From: Phalacrocorax aristotelis
Taxonomy: Eukaryota; Chordata; Aves; Suliformes; Phalacrocoracidae
Reading direction: 5' to 3'
DNA length: 64,000 nt
Assembly (NCBI RefSeq): GCF_949628215.1
Contig: NC_134288.1
Coordinates: 10,857,682-10,921,681 of the forward strand
The notes below the pieces were generated by a model. The model worked only from the letters and a program-made list of their open reading frames with translations, had not been told where the DNA came from and did not search any database. Below, in pieces: positions 12,801 through 25,900 of this stretch. The position numbers were made by a program, and so were the translations under genes. Each line of letters opens with the position of its first letter. The first letter of the stretch is position 1.

Positions 12801-15800
12801 GGGATGGAGCTTGGAGGATCTGAATTCAGCATTTGCTTGTTTCTTGTTTCTTACTGAGTACCTGTGTACATCGTGCAACCGTCATTTCCTTTCTTTAAAT
12901 CAGAAACCCTTCCTCTCTCAGCGTCTGGGCTGTGGGGACCCCCAGACAGTGAACCCTGGATGCTGGGTGCGCACTCCCAAAATGGTGGAAAAATCCCCAC
13001 CTGGTGTCCTGGGGAGGGGATAGCGGGGGAAGGAACATTTCTGTCTTGCTCACTTTAAGGTTGACAGGTTTGAGATGCAAAGAAGAATAAGACTATAAAA
13101 AAGAATATAATGTTGCAGAGAGGATTGTTAATGGTCTCATCCACAATCACCTGAAATGATCAGTCCCTGGAAAATTGAAAATAATGATGGCAAACAATAA
13201 AATATCAGTGAAGCGGGGTAGCATCATGTACTCTCTTTTTCCTGTTAGAGCTTGAGGGATTTAGCTCTAAATGAATTTTGGGTGAAAGCAGGATTCACTC
13301 TAATTATTTGTAGGCATTAAGGATCAGGCTCACCACTGCACATGGTGTTCTTCAAAATGCAGGTGGCTGCTGGCATTAAGTGCATCTGGTTATTTTCCTT
13401 ATTATGGACCTTGTAGCTTAAGGGGGTGTGGGACCTCTGATCTTGGTGGCTGCTGTCCTTTGGATGTGACTGAAGGGCATGAGCCCATCATGGAAACATG
13501 GGAGAGACTGCAACAGGCCTGAAGCAACTATTCTTGTGAGTTTGTGCTCAGGTTTTGGGACCTAAACAGCTCTTTCTCCTCCTATTGCGTGGTCCCAGGG
13601 AATGTAGCAGGAGCTGATGTATTTCTTCATACAGTAACTCCATGGCTTTGGGAGCTGGAGAGCAAATGGAAGGAAAAAGATGGGTAGAAGAGAAGTGGAG
13701 AGATTTCCTTTGTGTTTGTGTTTGAAATGGTCATGAATTATACTTAATTTGCTGTCCTGCTATTTTAGAAAGAGGAATCAATTGACTCCAGCTCTGTTAG
13801 TTAGGTGCCCCTGGGGATCAGCTGTCTCTTGCAGGAAATTGTTTTATTGTATAATATGCCTGTTCCTACGGATTACTTCCTTGCCTGCAGCCTCAGAAAT
13901 GGGTGGGGAGGTACCCAGCCAGCAGCAATGTTGGTTCTTCAGGGTACAGAGGGAAGCAGGTGCTGACCCCATGGCTCTGGCACATCAAGCATAGAGAGCA
14001 GGCAGGTGGAGCTGCCTTTCAGGGATGTGGGGGTGGATGAGCTCAGCTGCCTTTCTCTGCTGGCTTGAGCTATAGGCTATGTGCAAATGTCTTGGCTTAT
14101 ATTTATGGCTAGGTCTGAGAGTAGATGGGATGTGCTGGGACCAGTCACATGTGAGGCGGTCTGGACCCTCACCATCACCCTGCCACGTGCATCCTGAGAT
14201 CTTGTCTCAAATGTGCTCTCCACAAGAAGTTCAATGATCATAGAAGGGAAACAGGGACTTTGAAAGAGGTGGGGACATGGCCTGGGACATCCTGCTGACC
14301 CTGTTCCCCTCAGAATATCTGTCTTTTAAGTAGTGTCTCAATGCAAGCTGAAGTCAGCAGGAACCTTTTTTTCCACAATGTGTTTGTTCCCAGGCACCTG
14401 TTTGCTCCTTGTGAAAGTTATTCAATTTTTCTTTCTTTGTTCTGGTGCTTAGCATTACAAAAGAAGGTCTGCAGAGATTTCTGCCATCTCTAAAAGGAGT
14501 CTGATGGAGTAAATACAGAAGCTACAATGAATATGTATTATTGCAAATATTGAAGAAGCCAATGTCCCCCTTCTTAATAGATATTATTTCTCATTCTTTG
14601 AACAAGTCCATCTGTGATGGAGGACAGATAATCCGCTTCTGGAATATCTCTCACCTTGCATTATTACATCATTTATAACATCACACAAGGAACAGAATTT
14701 GTCAGCACCATCTCTGTGAAGGACTGCTGAAATTCCTTGTAAAGAGGACTCTGGGGAGGTGGGTTTTGGGGCTCAAGAGACCTTTTTTCGTTTTGTTATG
14801 ACTTTTCATTCATTACTTCCTGCCAGTTTCTCTGCTCTAGACGTTTGCCATAGATCTGTGATATTATGTAAAACAGTCAGAGTGTTCATATACTGAACCC
14901 AGCATCTGTTGCTCTTCTGGAGCTGCTGCAGGGCTGAGCAGTGACTTCCCTGTGCTCTTCCATTGCTTCACCATCCTAGGCGTCATTTTCCGTATCTGTT
15001 TTGCAGGTTTTCCAGCTCTGGAAAAGAGCTTTTGCTCTAATTCTCTAGCTGTAATGCTGGTGGTTTGTTTGGGTGTGGGTTTTTTGGTTTTTTTTTTTTG
15101 TTTTTTTTCCTTCCTGCTAAAACCCAATACCTGCTCTGGCTGTTTCCTTAGTGTTTAATGGTTTGCTGAAAGATGCAGTGCCTGCTGGCGCTGCTCTGCC
15201 TGCTCAGCTGCAGACACAGTTAATGTCCCTGCTCAGCAGTGAAGGGAGCAGCAATGCTCAGGGACCTCCCCGTGCTTGCTGGTAACGCTGGCCTTGGGCA
15301 GGCCATGGCTAGCCTGGGCCACTGCTGGGCTTTCCTTGACTTGTACCTATGTTTACCAAAACCAGGAAGCTGGGAGAGCTCAGGGAGGCACTTGTAAGGC
15401 CAAGGCTGAAGAGGGTGAAATGAGGAACCAGAGAGAATGCTCTGAGGATGCAATTCTTGCTAGAAGGGTGAATGTGGGGGCTCTTGAGCAGCCAACAGCT
15501 GATTATTGAAAAGCATGAACAGTTGATCAGGAAAATCAGCCCTTTCATGCTTTTTTGCATGAATGTTTAACAGCAAATAATAATTTTACCTGCCTGTCAC
15601 ATCTTTCTCATTCTACCAAACAGCTTGAGCCCAGTTTTATGATACTTGAAACAAATGCGTTCACCACTGGTAATGCACGACCTATGCCATCAGTTTTGAT
15701 GAATGGAGGATATGTATATTAACCAGGGATGTTTTCAGTGTTTATGTTGCAGACGGTGGTGGGAGAAATGAGGCTGTGTGTCTCCTTGTGTGTGCCTCTT

Positions 15801-18640
15801 GTTCTTGGCTGCTGAATTTGTGTGATGATTAATGTCCAAAAAACAAATTTCACCCACCATCATTGTGGTGTAAACTTATCTAATTAGTCTTTGCACCTGG
15901 TTGGCAGGTGCCCATCATCCCAGGAGTGATGGATGCATTTTTGAACCTTTGCTTTCCAGCCTGTCCAGCACACTCTGCATCCCCCTCCCGCCTTCCTCCC
16001 TCTCCTCTTCAGTCCAGATGCTTGTTCCCTACGTGAGAAATTATTTCACATCTTGCAAAATTAATTCTCTGTTCATGACGGCCTTGATTAAACAGATTGG
16101 CAAACTTTGCTAAAGGTGGCAAAACAGCTCTGACATGCAGACATCTTCACCTCCTGAAAGGAAAAGCAAAAAACCATGGGCTGTTGCTATTAGGAAATGC
16201 AGGTGGCTATGGGCTCTTTTCTGCAAAAACAGCGAAAATTCTTCATATTTAGGAAGAGTGTCTGTAAAGTTAACCTAGCTGAAACAAGGATAGATGTAAT
16301 CAATGGCACTAGAACTAGATTAGCTTGAAATAGGTAAGGTTCATTCATCCGCATCTGGGTAGACTATACTGATGCTCCAGGAGGTTGGAGATAGATATGC
16401 TATAGGTATGTGGGGAAAGCCCAGGGTCCTGCCTCTGCCAGGATACATCCATTAACCAAGCAAAGAACAAGCCTGCTTGGGCCCCAGCTGTGGTTCTTTA
16501 TAATATAAGCCTCTGAAAATTTGCAAACAGACTCCAAATATGCACAAAGCTCATTTTCAGTCAATTTTTCATTTTTAATGGATATTCTAATTATTTACCC
16601 AATTCATCAAAACCCTTTTGTATACATTTGAATCCTCTTTTGTGGATATTTAATGAAAAATGGGCTTGAGGAAAAATGGTATTTGCACTGTGAATGTGTT
16701 TTTGACTTGTATGTTGATGTTCTGGGCACTCTTTTGTAAATCCAGCATCTATTCATGGTGTGTCACCTGCTGCCTTCAGGCATGCTTTCTGGGCAATCAT
16801 TGCCTGGGACAAGGATGGCATTTTTTTGCTTGTCTTTTTGGCTTTACGTTGCTGTCTGCATGGAAAGCTTCAAGCAGAAGAGTTGATCTATTTTTCAAAG
16901 AAATAGGCTGACAAAAGTCTTTTTGGATCATGCAGATGAAATCTTGATGGCCTTCTTTCTCAGCCTTGGTGCATAGACCCCAATGGACATGGGGAAGACT
17001 TCTGATGAGGAAGAAATCTGGTCAGCGTCCTGCTCTTGAGATGGCTGTCCTCCTCTCTTCCCAGGGATCCTGAGAAGACTAGAAGGTAAGATACCATGAG
17101 GACAGATCTCTTCATGGTTGAATTAGGATTTGGGTCAAATCATGTAGAAGAGCAGGCTTGGGTCTGAAGGTGCAGCATGAACATCCTGGGCTTTTACTTG
17201 TGCAAGAGGACAGGGCTGAACGGTGTGAAGATGCTAGATGGATGGAGGAGGAGAATACTTGGAAGAGTTTTTGTCCTGGGCACAAAACATGTCTTGGCTG
17301 TCAGTAGTTCAAGGTGGCAATCCTGATCCCCTTTTACAGCAGTCATTCCAAAACACTAGGCTGTGTCAAGTCAAAACAAGCACCACAACAAGATAAATAG
17401 GTGAACATGCTGTATTTGCTGCACTGAATTAACATAAAATAAGTATGTGAAGGGCTAAGTGCATTTATTGAGGTGGGAGCCAACAGAGAGGACAGAGCTG
17501 AATTTGCAAACATTCCTGGGCTGTCCAGCCAGGCTCTCTCGCACTGATTTACTGCTGTCCTTCCTTCAGCCTTTGAAAATCAATCCATTAACAATTAAAG
17601 TATGTCTAGTCTAGTATTTATTTCACACTCTCTCGTTAATGGACTGACAAAAAAAAAAGCCTTCAAGCACTAAGACTGTTGTATTTCACAAGAAGTCTGT
17701 ATCTCTGGGTTGTGCTTTTTCCCTTGTTCCCTGTTAGAGCTGAGACCTGCTCTTATGGAATCATTCAGGGAAATTACCATGCATTACCATACCACACTAT
17801 TACATTTCTTGTGAAGAAGGTGCAGCTTCTGTGCTAAATATCCCCAGACATCCATTAAAGCAGAAGGAGAGTAGAAAGGGCTAGTCCTGAATGTGTCTGC
17901 TGGGCCCAAGCACCTCTGTGTTGGCTGTCTGTGGGGTCTGGAAGGGAGCGTTTGCTGCCCAAGATGTCTTTTTCCTTTTCTCCATCTCCTGGGTGATAGC
18001 AATGTGCCCCAAATTGGATCTGGCCCACATGTCCCTGCTTGTGTCCCCAATACAAACTGTTGGGAAATGGCTTCTTCAGGGAAACACTATAGATGGGTGG
18101 AGGCACCAGACCGTGAGGCTCTATTTCTCAGCAGTCAGTCTGCCCCTGATATGGGATCAAGCTGGGCATGGACCCCAAAGACCTCTTTGCACCCTGTTTG
18201 GAGGGGTGGCATACCTGGGGGCTCTGCAGTTCTTGGGCACTGAGTCTATTAGGGTCTATGTCCCATGGCCAGCTTGGGGAGGGCAGGGACCTGTGGGGTC
18301 TGCATGGGTCACCCCACCCTAAGGTAATGAATTTACCATTGCAGCTTCTTAAAATGCACTACTCCAACTCTGAACCAAAGTGCAGGATGTTTTGGGTTAC
18401 AAAAATGGCCTTTAGCGAATGCCACTGTAAGAATACTAAATAATAACAATTTTCTCCCCCCTCCGTTCTCAGTCCTCCTTGTATTTTTGCCAGTTTCTAG
18501 GTCAAATTCCCCATTCTGCTTCTCCTGCGCTAGCACAGCTTTCAGGTTGCACAATTGCAGGGGAGGGAGGAACTCGCTTCCCGGAGCTGTATCTCCCCAG
18601 TGCCCCCATCCTTCCCTTCCCTTCTTCCCAGCGCATCTGG
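9849..18640. other. Non-coding stretch between the LTR and the OPRL1 CpG island
   Basis: I see no supportable gene here. The longest open frame is 266 codons on the minus strand (10379-11179). It has no recognisable domain, and competing frames overlap it on both strands. A two-copy tandem duplication is listed separately at 11357-11482. The sequence at 16540-16650 is AT-rich with several TAAT-type motifs. A T-rich run lies at about 15078-15108. Nothing else stands out. Confidence 0.5.
11357..11482. repeat. Two-copy 63-bp imperfect tandem duplication
   Basis: The block 11357-11419 is repeated at 11420-11482. By eye about 46 of 63 positions match, and both copies share a perfect 15-base core, CACACAATTTTTCAC, at 11395 and 11458. 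The offset is exactly 63 bases. A minus-strand open frame across it therefore shows a 21-residue repeat, which follows from the repeat length and does not show coding. No further copies are visible on either side. Confidence 0.75.
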
Positions 18641-18683
18641 GTGGAAGCCCACCCCAGGTAGGCTGCGGGTCCCCTCCGCAGCT

Positions 18684-18708
18684 GGGGGCTGCGGGTGGGG
18701 GGTGGGGG
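18684..18708 (+). other. Potential G-quadruplex motif
   Basis: Four G runs of three or more are separated by loops of 1-4 bases (G5, CTGC, G3, T, G6, T, G5) in the upstream part of the CpG island. This fits the classical quadruplex pattern. Formation and function are inference. Confidence 0.5.
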
Positions 18709-18883
18709 CGGCGCTGGACCCCGCTCCCCGCGCCGGGGGTGGGACGGGGGGGCCGCCGGCAGCTCGTAGCGCCTGCGGGAGCGGGGGGAGAAGGCTGCCC
18801 TTGGGCTCGCAGGTGTGGGCTCGCTTTCCGTTTGGTGCCTTTGGTTATTTATTATCTCCCCACCCCTCCTTTTTCCTCTTCTT

Positions 18884-18899
18884 CCCCCCCCCCCCCCCC
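18884..18899 (+). repeat. Poly-C tract (16 C)
   Basis: An uninterrupted run of 16 C lies within a longer pyrimidine-rich stretch in the CpG island. Its length is likely to vary between individuals and to be prone to sequencing error. Confidence 0.9.
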
Positions 18900-18999
18900 T
18901 CCCCGCTTTTCTCTTACGCAGTGGGAGAAGCCAGGCAGCCGGGGCTGGCTCTGCCCAGCCGCCGTCCGTCCTCCCTCCCTCTCCCCATCCCTCCCTTTT

Positions 19000-19245
19000 C
19001 GTTAAAAACGTGGGCTCCGAGGTGCAGTGCGCTGGCAGCATCCCTGCCTGCGAGGAGCAGCCCCTTACTGTCCCCTCCCCCGCTCCCCTTCCACCGGCTG
19101 CCTCCGGAGCGGACCCCCCCGGCCGTGCCCGCAGCCCGCCCCGGTCCCCCCCCAGCCCGGGGGTGCTGGATGCGGCCCCGGGGAGCGCAGCCTCGCCCGG
19201 AGCCGCGGGGCGCGGAGCCGCGTTACAGGAGAAACCCGCACGCAG
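19000..19245 (+). other. OPRL1: Probable OPRL1 5' non-coding exon (3' end defined by donor)
   Basis: The sequence CGCAG|GTAAGC gives a near-perfect splice donor after 19245 inside the CpG island. A matching acceptor lies before the start codon: a pyrimidine-containing stretch ending CCCCAG at 19726. Splicing these would remove about 480 bases and give a short 5' leader before ATG 19754. The exon's left edge (transcription start) cannot be placed; 19000 is only a marker. A second possible donor (CCCCAG|GTAGG) lies after 18657. Confidence 0.5.
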
Positions 19246-19753
19246 GTAAGCAGCCAGCGGCGGCTTATTTGGCAACTTTGGGCTTTTCCTGACGTTCTGC
19301 TGGGGCTGGATGGTGGTGGGGGGTGTCGTGCTCCAGCGGCGGGGCGAGCCCCCAGCCCCGGTGGGAGGAACGGGGGGAGAGAAGGTTTTGGGGGCACCAA
19401 GCCGCGTGGGGGGACTCACCGACCCGGCAAGGCTGGGAGAGGCAGGTATGAGCATCCAGCGCTTGGGAGGGATGGCGTTGTGCAGCCCCGCATGTCCCCT
19501 GCGCTGGCGGTGTGGAGATATGCGTGAGCTCCCTGTGTGCTCAGACTGCACCAAGCTCTCAGGGCTGCATCCCATTAAAATGCTCCTGGGGAGGTTTGAG
19601 GGGGGCTGTGTTCTCCCGGCGATAAATCATCTCTTTCCTCCAGCGTTTCTCACGCACATGCTTTGCTATGGTCCCGCGCTACCTGATTGATCAGCAGATC
19701 TTAAAACTGTCTCTTTGGTGCCCCAGGTCCTTGGCACAGGCTGGTGCTTCAGG

Positions 19754-19980
19754 ATGGACCCGCTCTTTCCTGCCCATATTTTGGAAGACCCTGACCTGAG
19801 AAAGCTGCTGAATGACTCCTCCATGCTGAACCTGAGCTTTCTCCCCAGTAACTGGTTTAACAACGGCACAGGGGACAGCTTCCTGCCGCTGAGCATCAAG
19901 ATCACCATTGTGGTTGTCTACTCCATTGTGTGCATTGTGGGGCTGGTGGGCAACTGCTCCGTCATGTATGTGATTGTCAG
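19754..19980 (+). CDS. OPRL1: OPRL1 coding exon 1 (N-terminus and TM1)
   Basis: This exon encodes residues 1-75 plus two bases of codon 76: the glycosylated extracellular tail and TM1, ending in VMYVIVR. The donor is CAG|GTAGG. The split codon AG|A is completed by exon 2 to Arg76. Failure to splice meets a stop (TAG) directly after codon 76, which would leave a one-helix fragment. Confidence 0.96.
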
Positions 19981-22900
19981 GTAGGACATGCAGGCAGCGC
20001 TCCAGGGAGGCTCCGGGGAGGGCTGTGAGCGGGACAGACCTTCCCCCCTAAATCCCTGCTGCGGGTGAAGCAGGCAGGCGCTTCCCTGGCAATTGTGATG
20101 TGCTTTAGAGGTAGCAGTGTGGCATTCCTTTTATTGTTTTGGTTTTATTTGTTTTTCTCCCTTCCTAGGCTGTGATGAAGGTTCCCACCAGCTTTCAGCT
20201 GCCCTCTGGTACCTCCTAAAGTTTAACCCAGAGAATGGAACAGAGGGATCAGATCTGCTCAAAAAATGGGGCTTTTTGCAAACTGCCAGGCAGGGAGCTG
20301 GATGTACCTAGGGAGGGAAAAGCTCTGGGAACATCCCGCTGCCAGGGAGAGCTGGATCTTTAACAGGATCTCTCCCTCCTGTGCTGTGTCCAGCACCCCA
20401 GCTGTGGCTGCAGGTGCTGCTCCATCTGGGAGCTGGAGCTTTCCAAAGCTGAATTTAGTTGCAAGGGAAAGAGCCTGCTGGGAGGCTCAGTCTTACTCTT
20501 ACAAGGGAAAAATCACAAATGTAGCATTTCCAACTCTTTGGAAACTGTAGACATAAATAAGATGTGATGGGATGCTGCAGAGATGAGGGCAACTTCTCCA
20601 GCTCCTCATGCCGAAGTGGGGAGAGCAGGGGGACCTTTGCAGAGGAGAAAAGCATGGAGCCTACACCAGTCCAGCAGCACTGTCCAGCCTCCCTGCAGGA
20701 TTCCTGGTATTTTAAGTGTCCCTGTCTGGTTTTCCTGTGGCTGAAACCACCCTGTTTCCTGGAATCAGAAACCCTGTTCCCCCCTGTAAGTACAAAATAA
20801 GTTTAGCAACCCTTAGGGCTGTGATTCTGAGTCAAATGGCCAGCAACCCCCTTCTGATCTCTGTACTCTGTATGTTAGGAATGAGCTTCCATTTTATACA
20901 CATCTCAGAGCAGAATCCTGGTGCAGGTGGGTGCTGCCAGCACAGAAAAAACAGGATCAATTTGTTTTCTCCTCCAATAGAGGACGAAAATATTTAGCAG
21001 ATATTCAGACACTGATGAGATTAAGTCTTGCTCCTGCCAGGAGCCCTGCTGCTTCCAAAGCATCTTTCCCTTGAATACACACAACTCATCTGGGGGAGAT
21101 GCTGCAAAAGGAAATCTTTGGTATCACAGGCTGGTGAACGGTGGCTAAGTCTCTGCTACAAGGGCAAAGCAACATGACTGTTCAGCAGGCTGCCTGTCTG
21201 TGCTCTTTCTGCTGAGGAGTTATGGCAGGGAGAAGGGATCACAGTAGCCCTGGGGAATTTGGGGATGGAGAGAGGAGGTTTGCAGTGCAGCAGTGACAGT
21301 TTGGAGAGCTCGTGTTTCTGTTCCATGTAGTAGCAATCATTCAAGTAGGCATGGAGTTTGTGGGTGTGTGTAAGTGTGGTGAGTAGTGAGGCTCTGGGAC
21401 TGAGAAGTCCTCGTCCCACGGCAATGCAGCTCCCAGGGAATGCCAGCCAGTGTGCATGCAGGGGAAAGGAGTCCATGCCCCATGCATGAACCTTAGACAT
21501 GTGTAAGAAGGAGAAACCTTGGCAGAAATCTGTGTGCAAAGGTCTTGTGGGATGTGGATGGCAGGACCGTGCTGGCCCCTGCCTGGGGCTGTGACTGGTG
21601 TATCGCCAAGAATATGGATGTCCCAAACCGGCATCCTGGTCAGGGTGGATGTGTGCCGTGGCTATGTGAGGCTACGCTTTCAAAATGGTGGCTTCTGTTC
21701 TGCTCCTTTTTGGCTTTGATACCTTCTGGTTGGATAAATGGAACTCAAGAAAAGAAAGTGGGGTTTAACACTGGCATATCCCTTGGAACTTAGCTTTTTT
21801 TTGTGTCCTCTGGTTTTACTGGTTCTAGACAATAGAAAACTGAAGGCAGATGTCACCCCCATCTCCCCCAGCCCTTTCCCGCTTCTGTTTCTCCTTTATC
21901 CAGTAAATCCCTATATATACAAAAGAGCTAATAGAAGGTTTAATTATTTATTATTCACACCTGTTTTTCCCCAAAATCTATGAAAGCCTGGAGGGGCCAC
22001 TTGAATAATGTGTGCTGGGGAAGTTTATAACTGAGCTAGAACACATGTAGAAGAAACTACTGTTTCTCTCCATCAGCGTCCCCTGGGAGCTCAGTACTGG
22101 CTGAGACTAGTGCTGAGTTATACCCAGGGAAATGACCCTTCTTGGTTTGGTAAGGAGCTACGATGTCTGATTATTTCTGCCCAGGATTTTTTCCTCCTTG
22201 CCCTTTCTGTTAAGGTCAGGAGCAGTTTTGGTGACAAGCTGGACTCGATAGCTCAAACTCTTGACCCTGGTCATGTATGCAGATTCACGCAGAGCTGCCA
22301 AATTAGTGGCCATGCAAAGAAGATGTTGATGACTTCTCAAGTACAAGTTTTCTCCCCAGATGGGAGCATTGGGGCTTCTGGGCTTCATGCCTTAAATAGC
22401 ATCTTTTTTCAGCAATGTTGCTGGTAAGTCAACATGGGGATTTGGGACTTCTAATGATATATCTCCTCCATTAATGGGAAAAACAACTGGCAAACCCTCT
22501 GTGCTGCACCCCGATCATCTATAGCTATGGTGCACCCTACAAAAGCTCATGGTGGTTTTTTGGTTTTGATTCTTTGGGGTTCTTTTTTTTTTTTTGTCTC
22601 TCCCACCCCCTTCTGTGCTTATATTTCACCAGGGATAACCAGACTTCAGCATGCAACACAATCTATAAGGAACCGGTGTATTATCTTCCAGAAAAGGAAT
22701 GGTGCAGTGGCATAGACAGTAATTGTTTCCTGTTTAAGAGTGAGGTGGGAAATACAAAGACTCTAATATCAGCACTCGAGGAAATTGGAGGCATCAGGAA
22801 GGCTTGTTTTTTGTTCCTCTTGAATTAGTTTTTTGCAGTACTGAGGGAAAAGTTTAAAATCTCCCGGTATTTCACACAAAAATACAAATTCAAAGCCTCC

Positions 22901-25900
22901 TCTGGGTTTTCCCCTCTGTTGTAGAACCCAGCCTACATCTCTATTATATTTGGAGTGATTTAACATTTGGAATGATTAATTTATAGAGACAGTCACCATG
23001 TGACTGTCAACCCTCTTCTAGTGCCGAGCAGCGCTAATTGGATAAGACTGAGAAGGGCTCTCGTCAGGAACATGATTTCCTGGACAGTAAAGGACCTATT
23101 GTGGAAATCTGCCTTGTCTGCGGCTTTGTTATGCTTGCTCATTGTGGAGTTCCTTGCCAGGGGAGATAATGCCTCCCTCCCTCTTTCTTCTTCTGCTGTT
23201 TGCTCTCTTCTGCATATATTTTCTGTACTGTTTTTTAATGAATGTTGAAACAAGGAGTTGAACAGCACTAGGCAGGGTTTGGGGGAAGAGTGGGGGAAAC
23301 CAGGCTGCTGAGCCTGAGTCCCTCTTACCTATTAACTGAATGCTGCAATGCTGCATGCCCGAGAGCTTTGGTTTTAGGAAGAAAAGAGAACGGGAATGTA
23401 TCGTTCTTGCAATGGCCATAGGGTTGGATGACCAATGGGTCATGGGTCTGGAGGTGACGCTGACCCATTCATGAGAGCAACCAAAGTGTTGCTGCATGGG
23501 GTGCGACAGACCCCCAAGCCTCCACTGCTGTGCCAGGGAAGAGGCCAGGGCCAACATGCAGCTTCTGGCCCAGGAAGTCCTCCGTTGTCCCCTGCTCCAT
23601 CATGCTGCTGCGATGCTCAGCAGTGATGATTTGGAGGACTCCCTTCCTCCATGTTGGCTCTGCTTGCCTGGATCAGACCCTGTGGGAATCATGCCTTGTT
23701 TCTAGGGCACTTCTCTCTGCCACGGCAGCTCTCTGTTGGGAGCCTAGCAAAGTACTGGGGATGTTCAGCGCTCTCTGTCGAAGAGCACTGTTTCAGAGCA
23801 TTTGAAGCAGCTGTTTAGGTAGATTAGGGCTGTTAGGCCTCTGCAGGTTTATTTGCTGCTTGCAGGTGAAGCTTTAGGAGGAGGGCTGTGATGGGGAGGT
23901 GCCTGCCTGGGGATGGCTGCACCAGCCATTATTCTGCTTGAAAACTGCATCAATCCCTGAGAATAGGGTAAGGCAGCTGGCTGTGATGAGGCAGGGAAAA
24001 CAAAGTTAATTATGACATTGCATAGATGCTGCTTTCTTAATAGAAAGCTTTCTAAGGGAAGAGCCTCGACCAGCTCTGTGTCTCAGAGCTGAAATCGAGT
24101 GTTTAATGCGACATTGACCCAACAGACACCAGGAGGGCCATCTGAGACTCCATCTCTCTCCAGATCCCCCTCTTTTAGTTTTTCCCAGCAAAAAAGCCCC
24201 AGAGACAATTGTTGCAATTTGTCGAGAAGGGAAACCCATGCCAAGGGCTCTGTGCTGTGCAGGGTGGTTGGAGCCAGGGGAGGATGGTGAGGTGGGCAGG
24301 AGGGGGACCTTCTGCAAAGGGCAGGTCTGCAGCTCCCCAGTTTCCAGGCCCTCGTGAGCCTGCGTGAGCTGGGCCCAGCCACATGGCCCATAGCAGCTGT
24401 GTGTGGCCCCTGCTAACACAACTCCTGTGACTCCAATGTGTGCTGGAGGGCTCTTGGTTTCCCCCGGCTTTGGTGGGATGAGTGGAAAGGAACTACCCAT
24501 GTGCAGCAGTAGTTCTGTGATGTTTAATGTGGGACTTGGTTCCCAGTGCTTTTTAGGGCCTGGGCAATTCCCAGCAGCATTTAGGACATGAGCAATTCAG
24601 CAGAGGCAAGTCCAGCACATGAACAGAAAAGAGAGCATCTGGCTGCAGGATGGGTGCTGGCAAACGTCCTCCTTCGACTGAAGCACCATTCCTGGTGGTC
24701 ATGTGCCCGCTTGGGGTTGCATGAGCATCCCTGTGAGCCCCTATGCAAGTTTCAGAGGCTTTTGCAGCAGCAGCTACCCAGCCTCTGCCCTCAGCATGGC
24801 AGCTATTGGGGCCACAAAATATCCCTGTCCAGTTTGGTCCCCAGAGAGCACCCTGAGGAGGGAGGGCACCAGTGTCACTCAGACACAGCAGCGAGACTCA
24901 AAGGGCAAGAAAATAATCTGTCCCAAAGCGTTGCTGCTCGCCCTGGCTGGCGGCAGACACCTTAACCCCTGCTAGTCTGTCTCCGTCCTGCCAGGTAATT
25001 AATACGCTTTAACATGCTGGCATTGCTGGCTGCTTTTGCTGTAGCACCTATCTACAGTGATTTAAATTTGTCCTTCTTAAATTCTCTGGGTTTTTTTGTG
25101 GCCCGTTGAACCATTAAGAATAAACTGGCTTTAATTGGATAATTTCAGGATGAGGGGGCTCTGAAAAGGTGATCAGAGCAGCAGGGACACAGGGACCATG
25201 GTGTGGGTGTATGGCTGGGAGGACACCAATCATGATGGTACGTGCCAGATCAAATATCAGCTTCATACAACCTATGAGCTAAGAGCAGGTTGGGAGCAGA
25301 GATGTCAGTGAACCAGTGCTGATTTCCACTGTCAGAGGGTGGGAGCAGCTTGGCAAAAATCCTCCCTGAGCCTCTTCTGTTCTGTTTTTCTTCCCTGTGC
25401 CTGTCCAGGGAGGATGGCAAATGCTGTCACTGATGCCAGGGCGTGGGGTGGGAAAGGAGGGAGCTGCTCAAGGTGACACCACTGTCTGCATTCCAATTAG
25501 ATGGACCATGAATATCAAAATGAAGAGGCAGAGAGCTCCTGGAGATAATGCTCATGGTTCCCCAGGGCTGAAGGCTTTGTTCTGGTCCCTCTGGCCCTGG
25601 TATCTGCAGCCCCATTTTGGGATCTTGATTTGCAGCAGCCAGCTGGTCCTTAGCCCTGGGGCTTCTTGCTACCCTGCAGTCTCACAGTGGCTGTGTGGAA
25701 AGGAAGGAGTGCTACTAAGACAAAAGGTTTGCAGCTTGCCCTGAGGCTCAGCCAGGGACAAAATCTGTCCTTGTTAAGACAGGACCTCAAAGCCCAGTAT
25801 GTTGAAGAGCTGTTTCCCACCCATCTCCTCCTCTCCCAGAAGGTGGGTTCCCCTCAGTGAAGCACAGCTTTATTCCAGGTAATGCTGCTTGAGGTCCACT

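Larger units (their letters stand above)
18640..19420. promoter_or_regulatory. OPRL1: CpG island / OPRL1 promoter region
   Basis: The base composition changes sharply here: the sequence becomes very GC-rich with many CpG dinucleotides, unlike the CpG-poor DNA around it. It lies just upstream of the OPRL1 start codon and ends in a strong splice donor after 19245. It also has a G-rich run at 18684-18708 and a pure C tract at 18884-18899. No TATA box is convincing, so a dispersed CpG-island promoter is likely. In human the corresponding region is a bidirectional promoter shared with RGS19. I see no RGS19 exon leaving leftwards. The long open frames across the island on both strands are a result of GC richness. 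Confidence 0.7.

Noticed and set aside
18502-19575. 357-codon minus-strand open frame, and 245-, 166- and 144-codon plus-strand frames over the same DNA
   Set aside because: They lie in the CpG island, where stop codons are rare because of GC content. Their products are low-complexity Pro/Gly/Arg/Ala-rich with no domain, and frames on both strands are open at once.
21738-21983. 81-codon plus-strand frame ending in [18 protein letters not shown], reminiscent of a GPCR TM7 NPxxY end
   Set aside because: It lies within OPRL1 intron 1. There is no other receptor motif nearby, the preceding residues do not form a TM7, and the resemblance covers only a few residues. Most likely chance.
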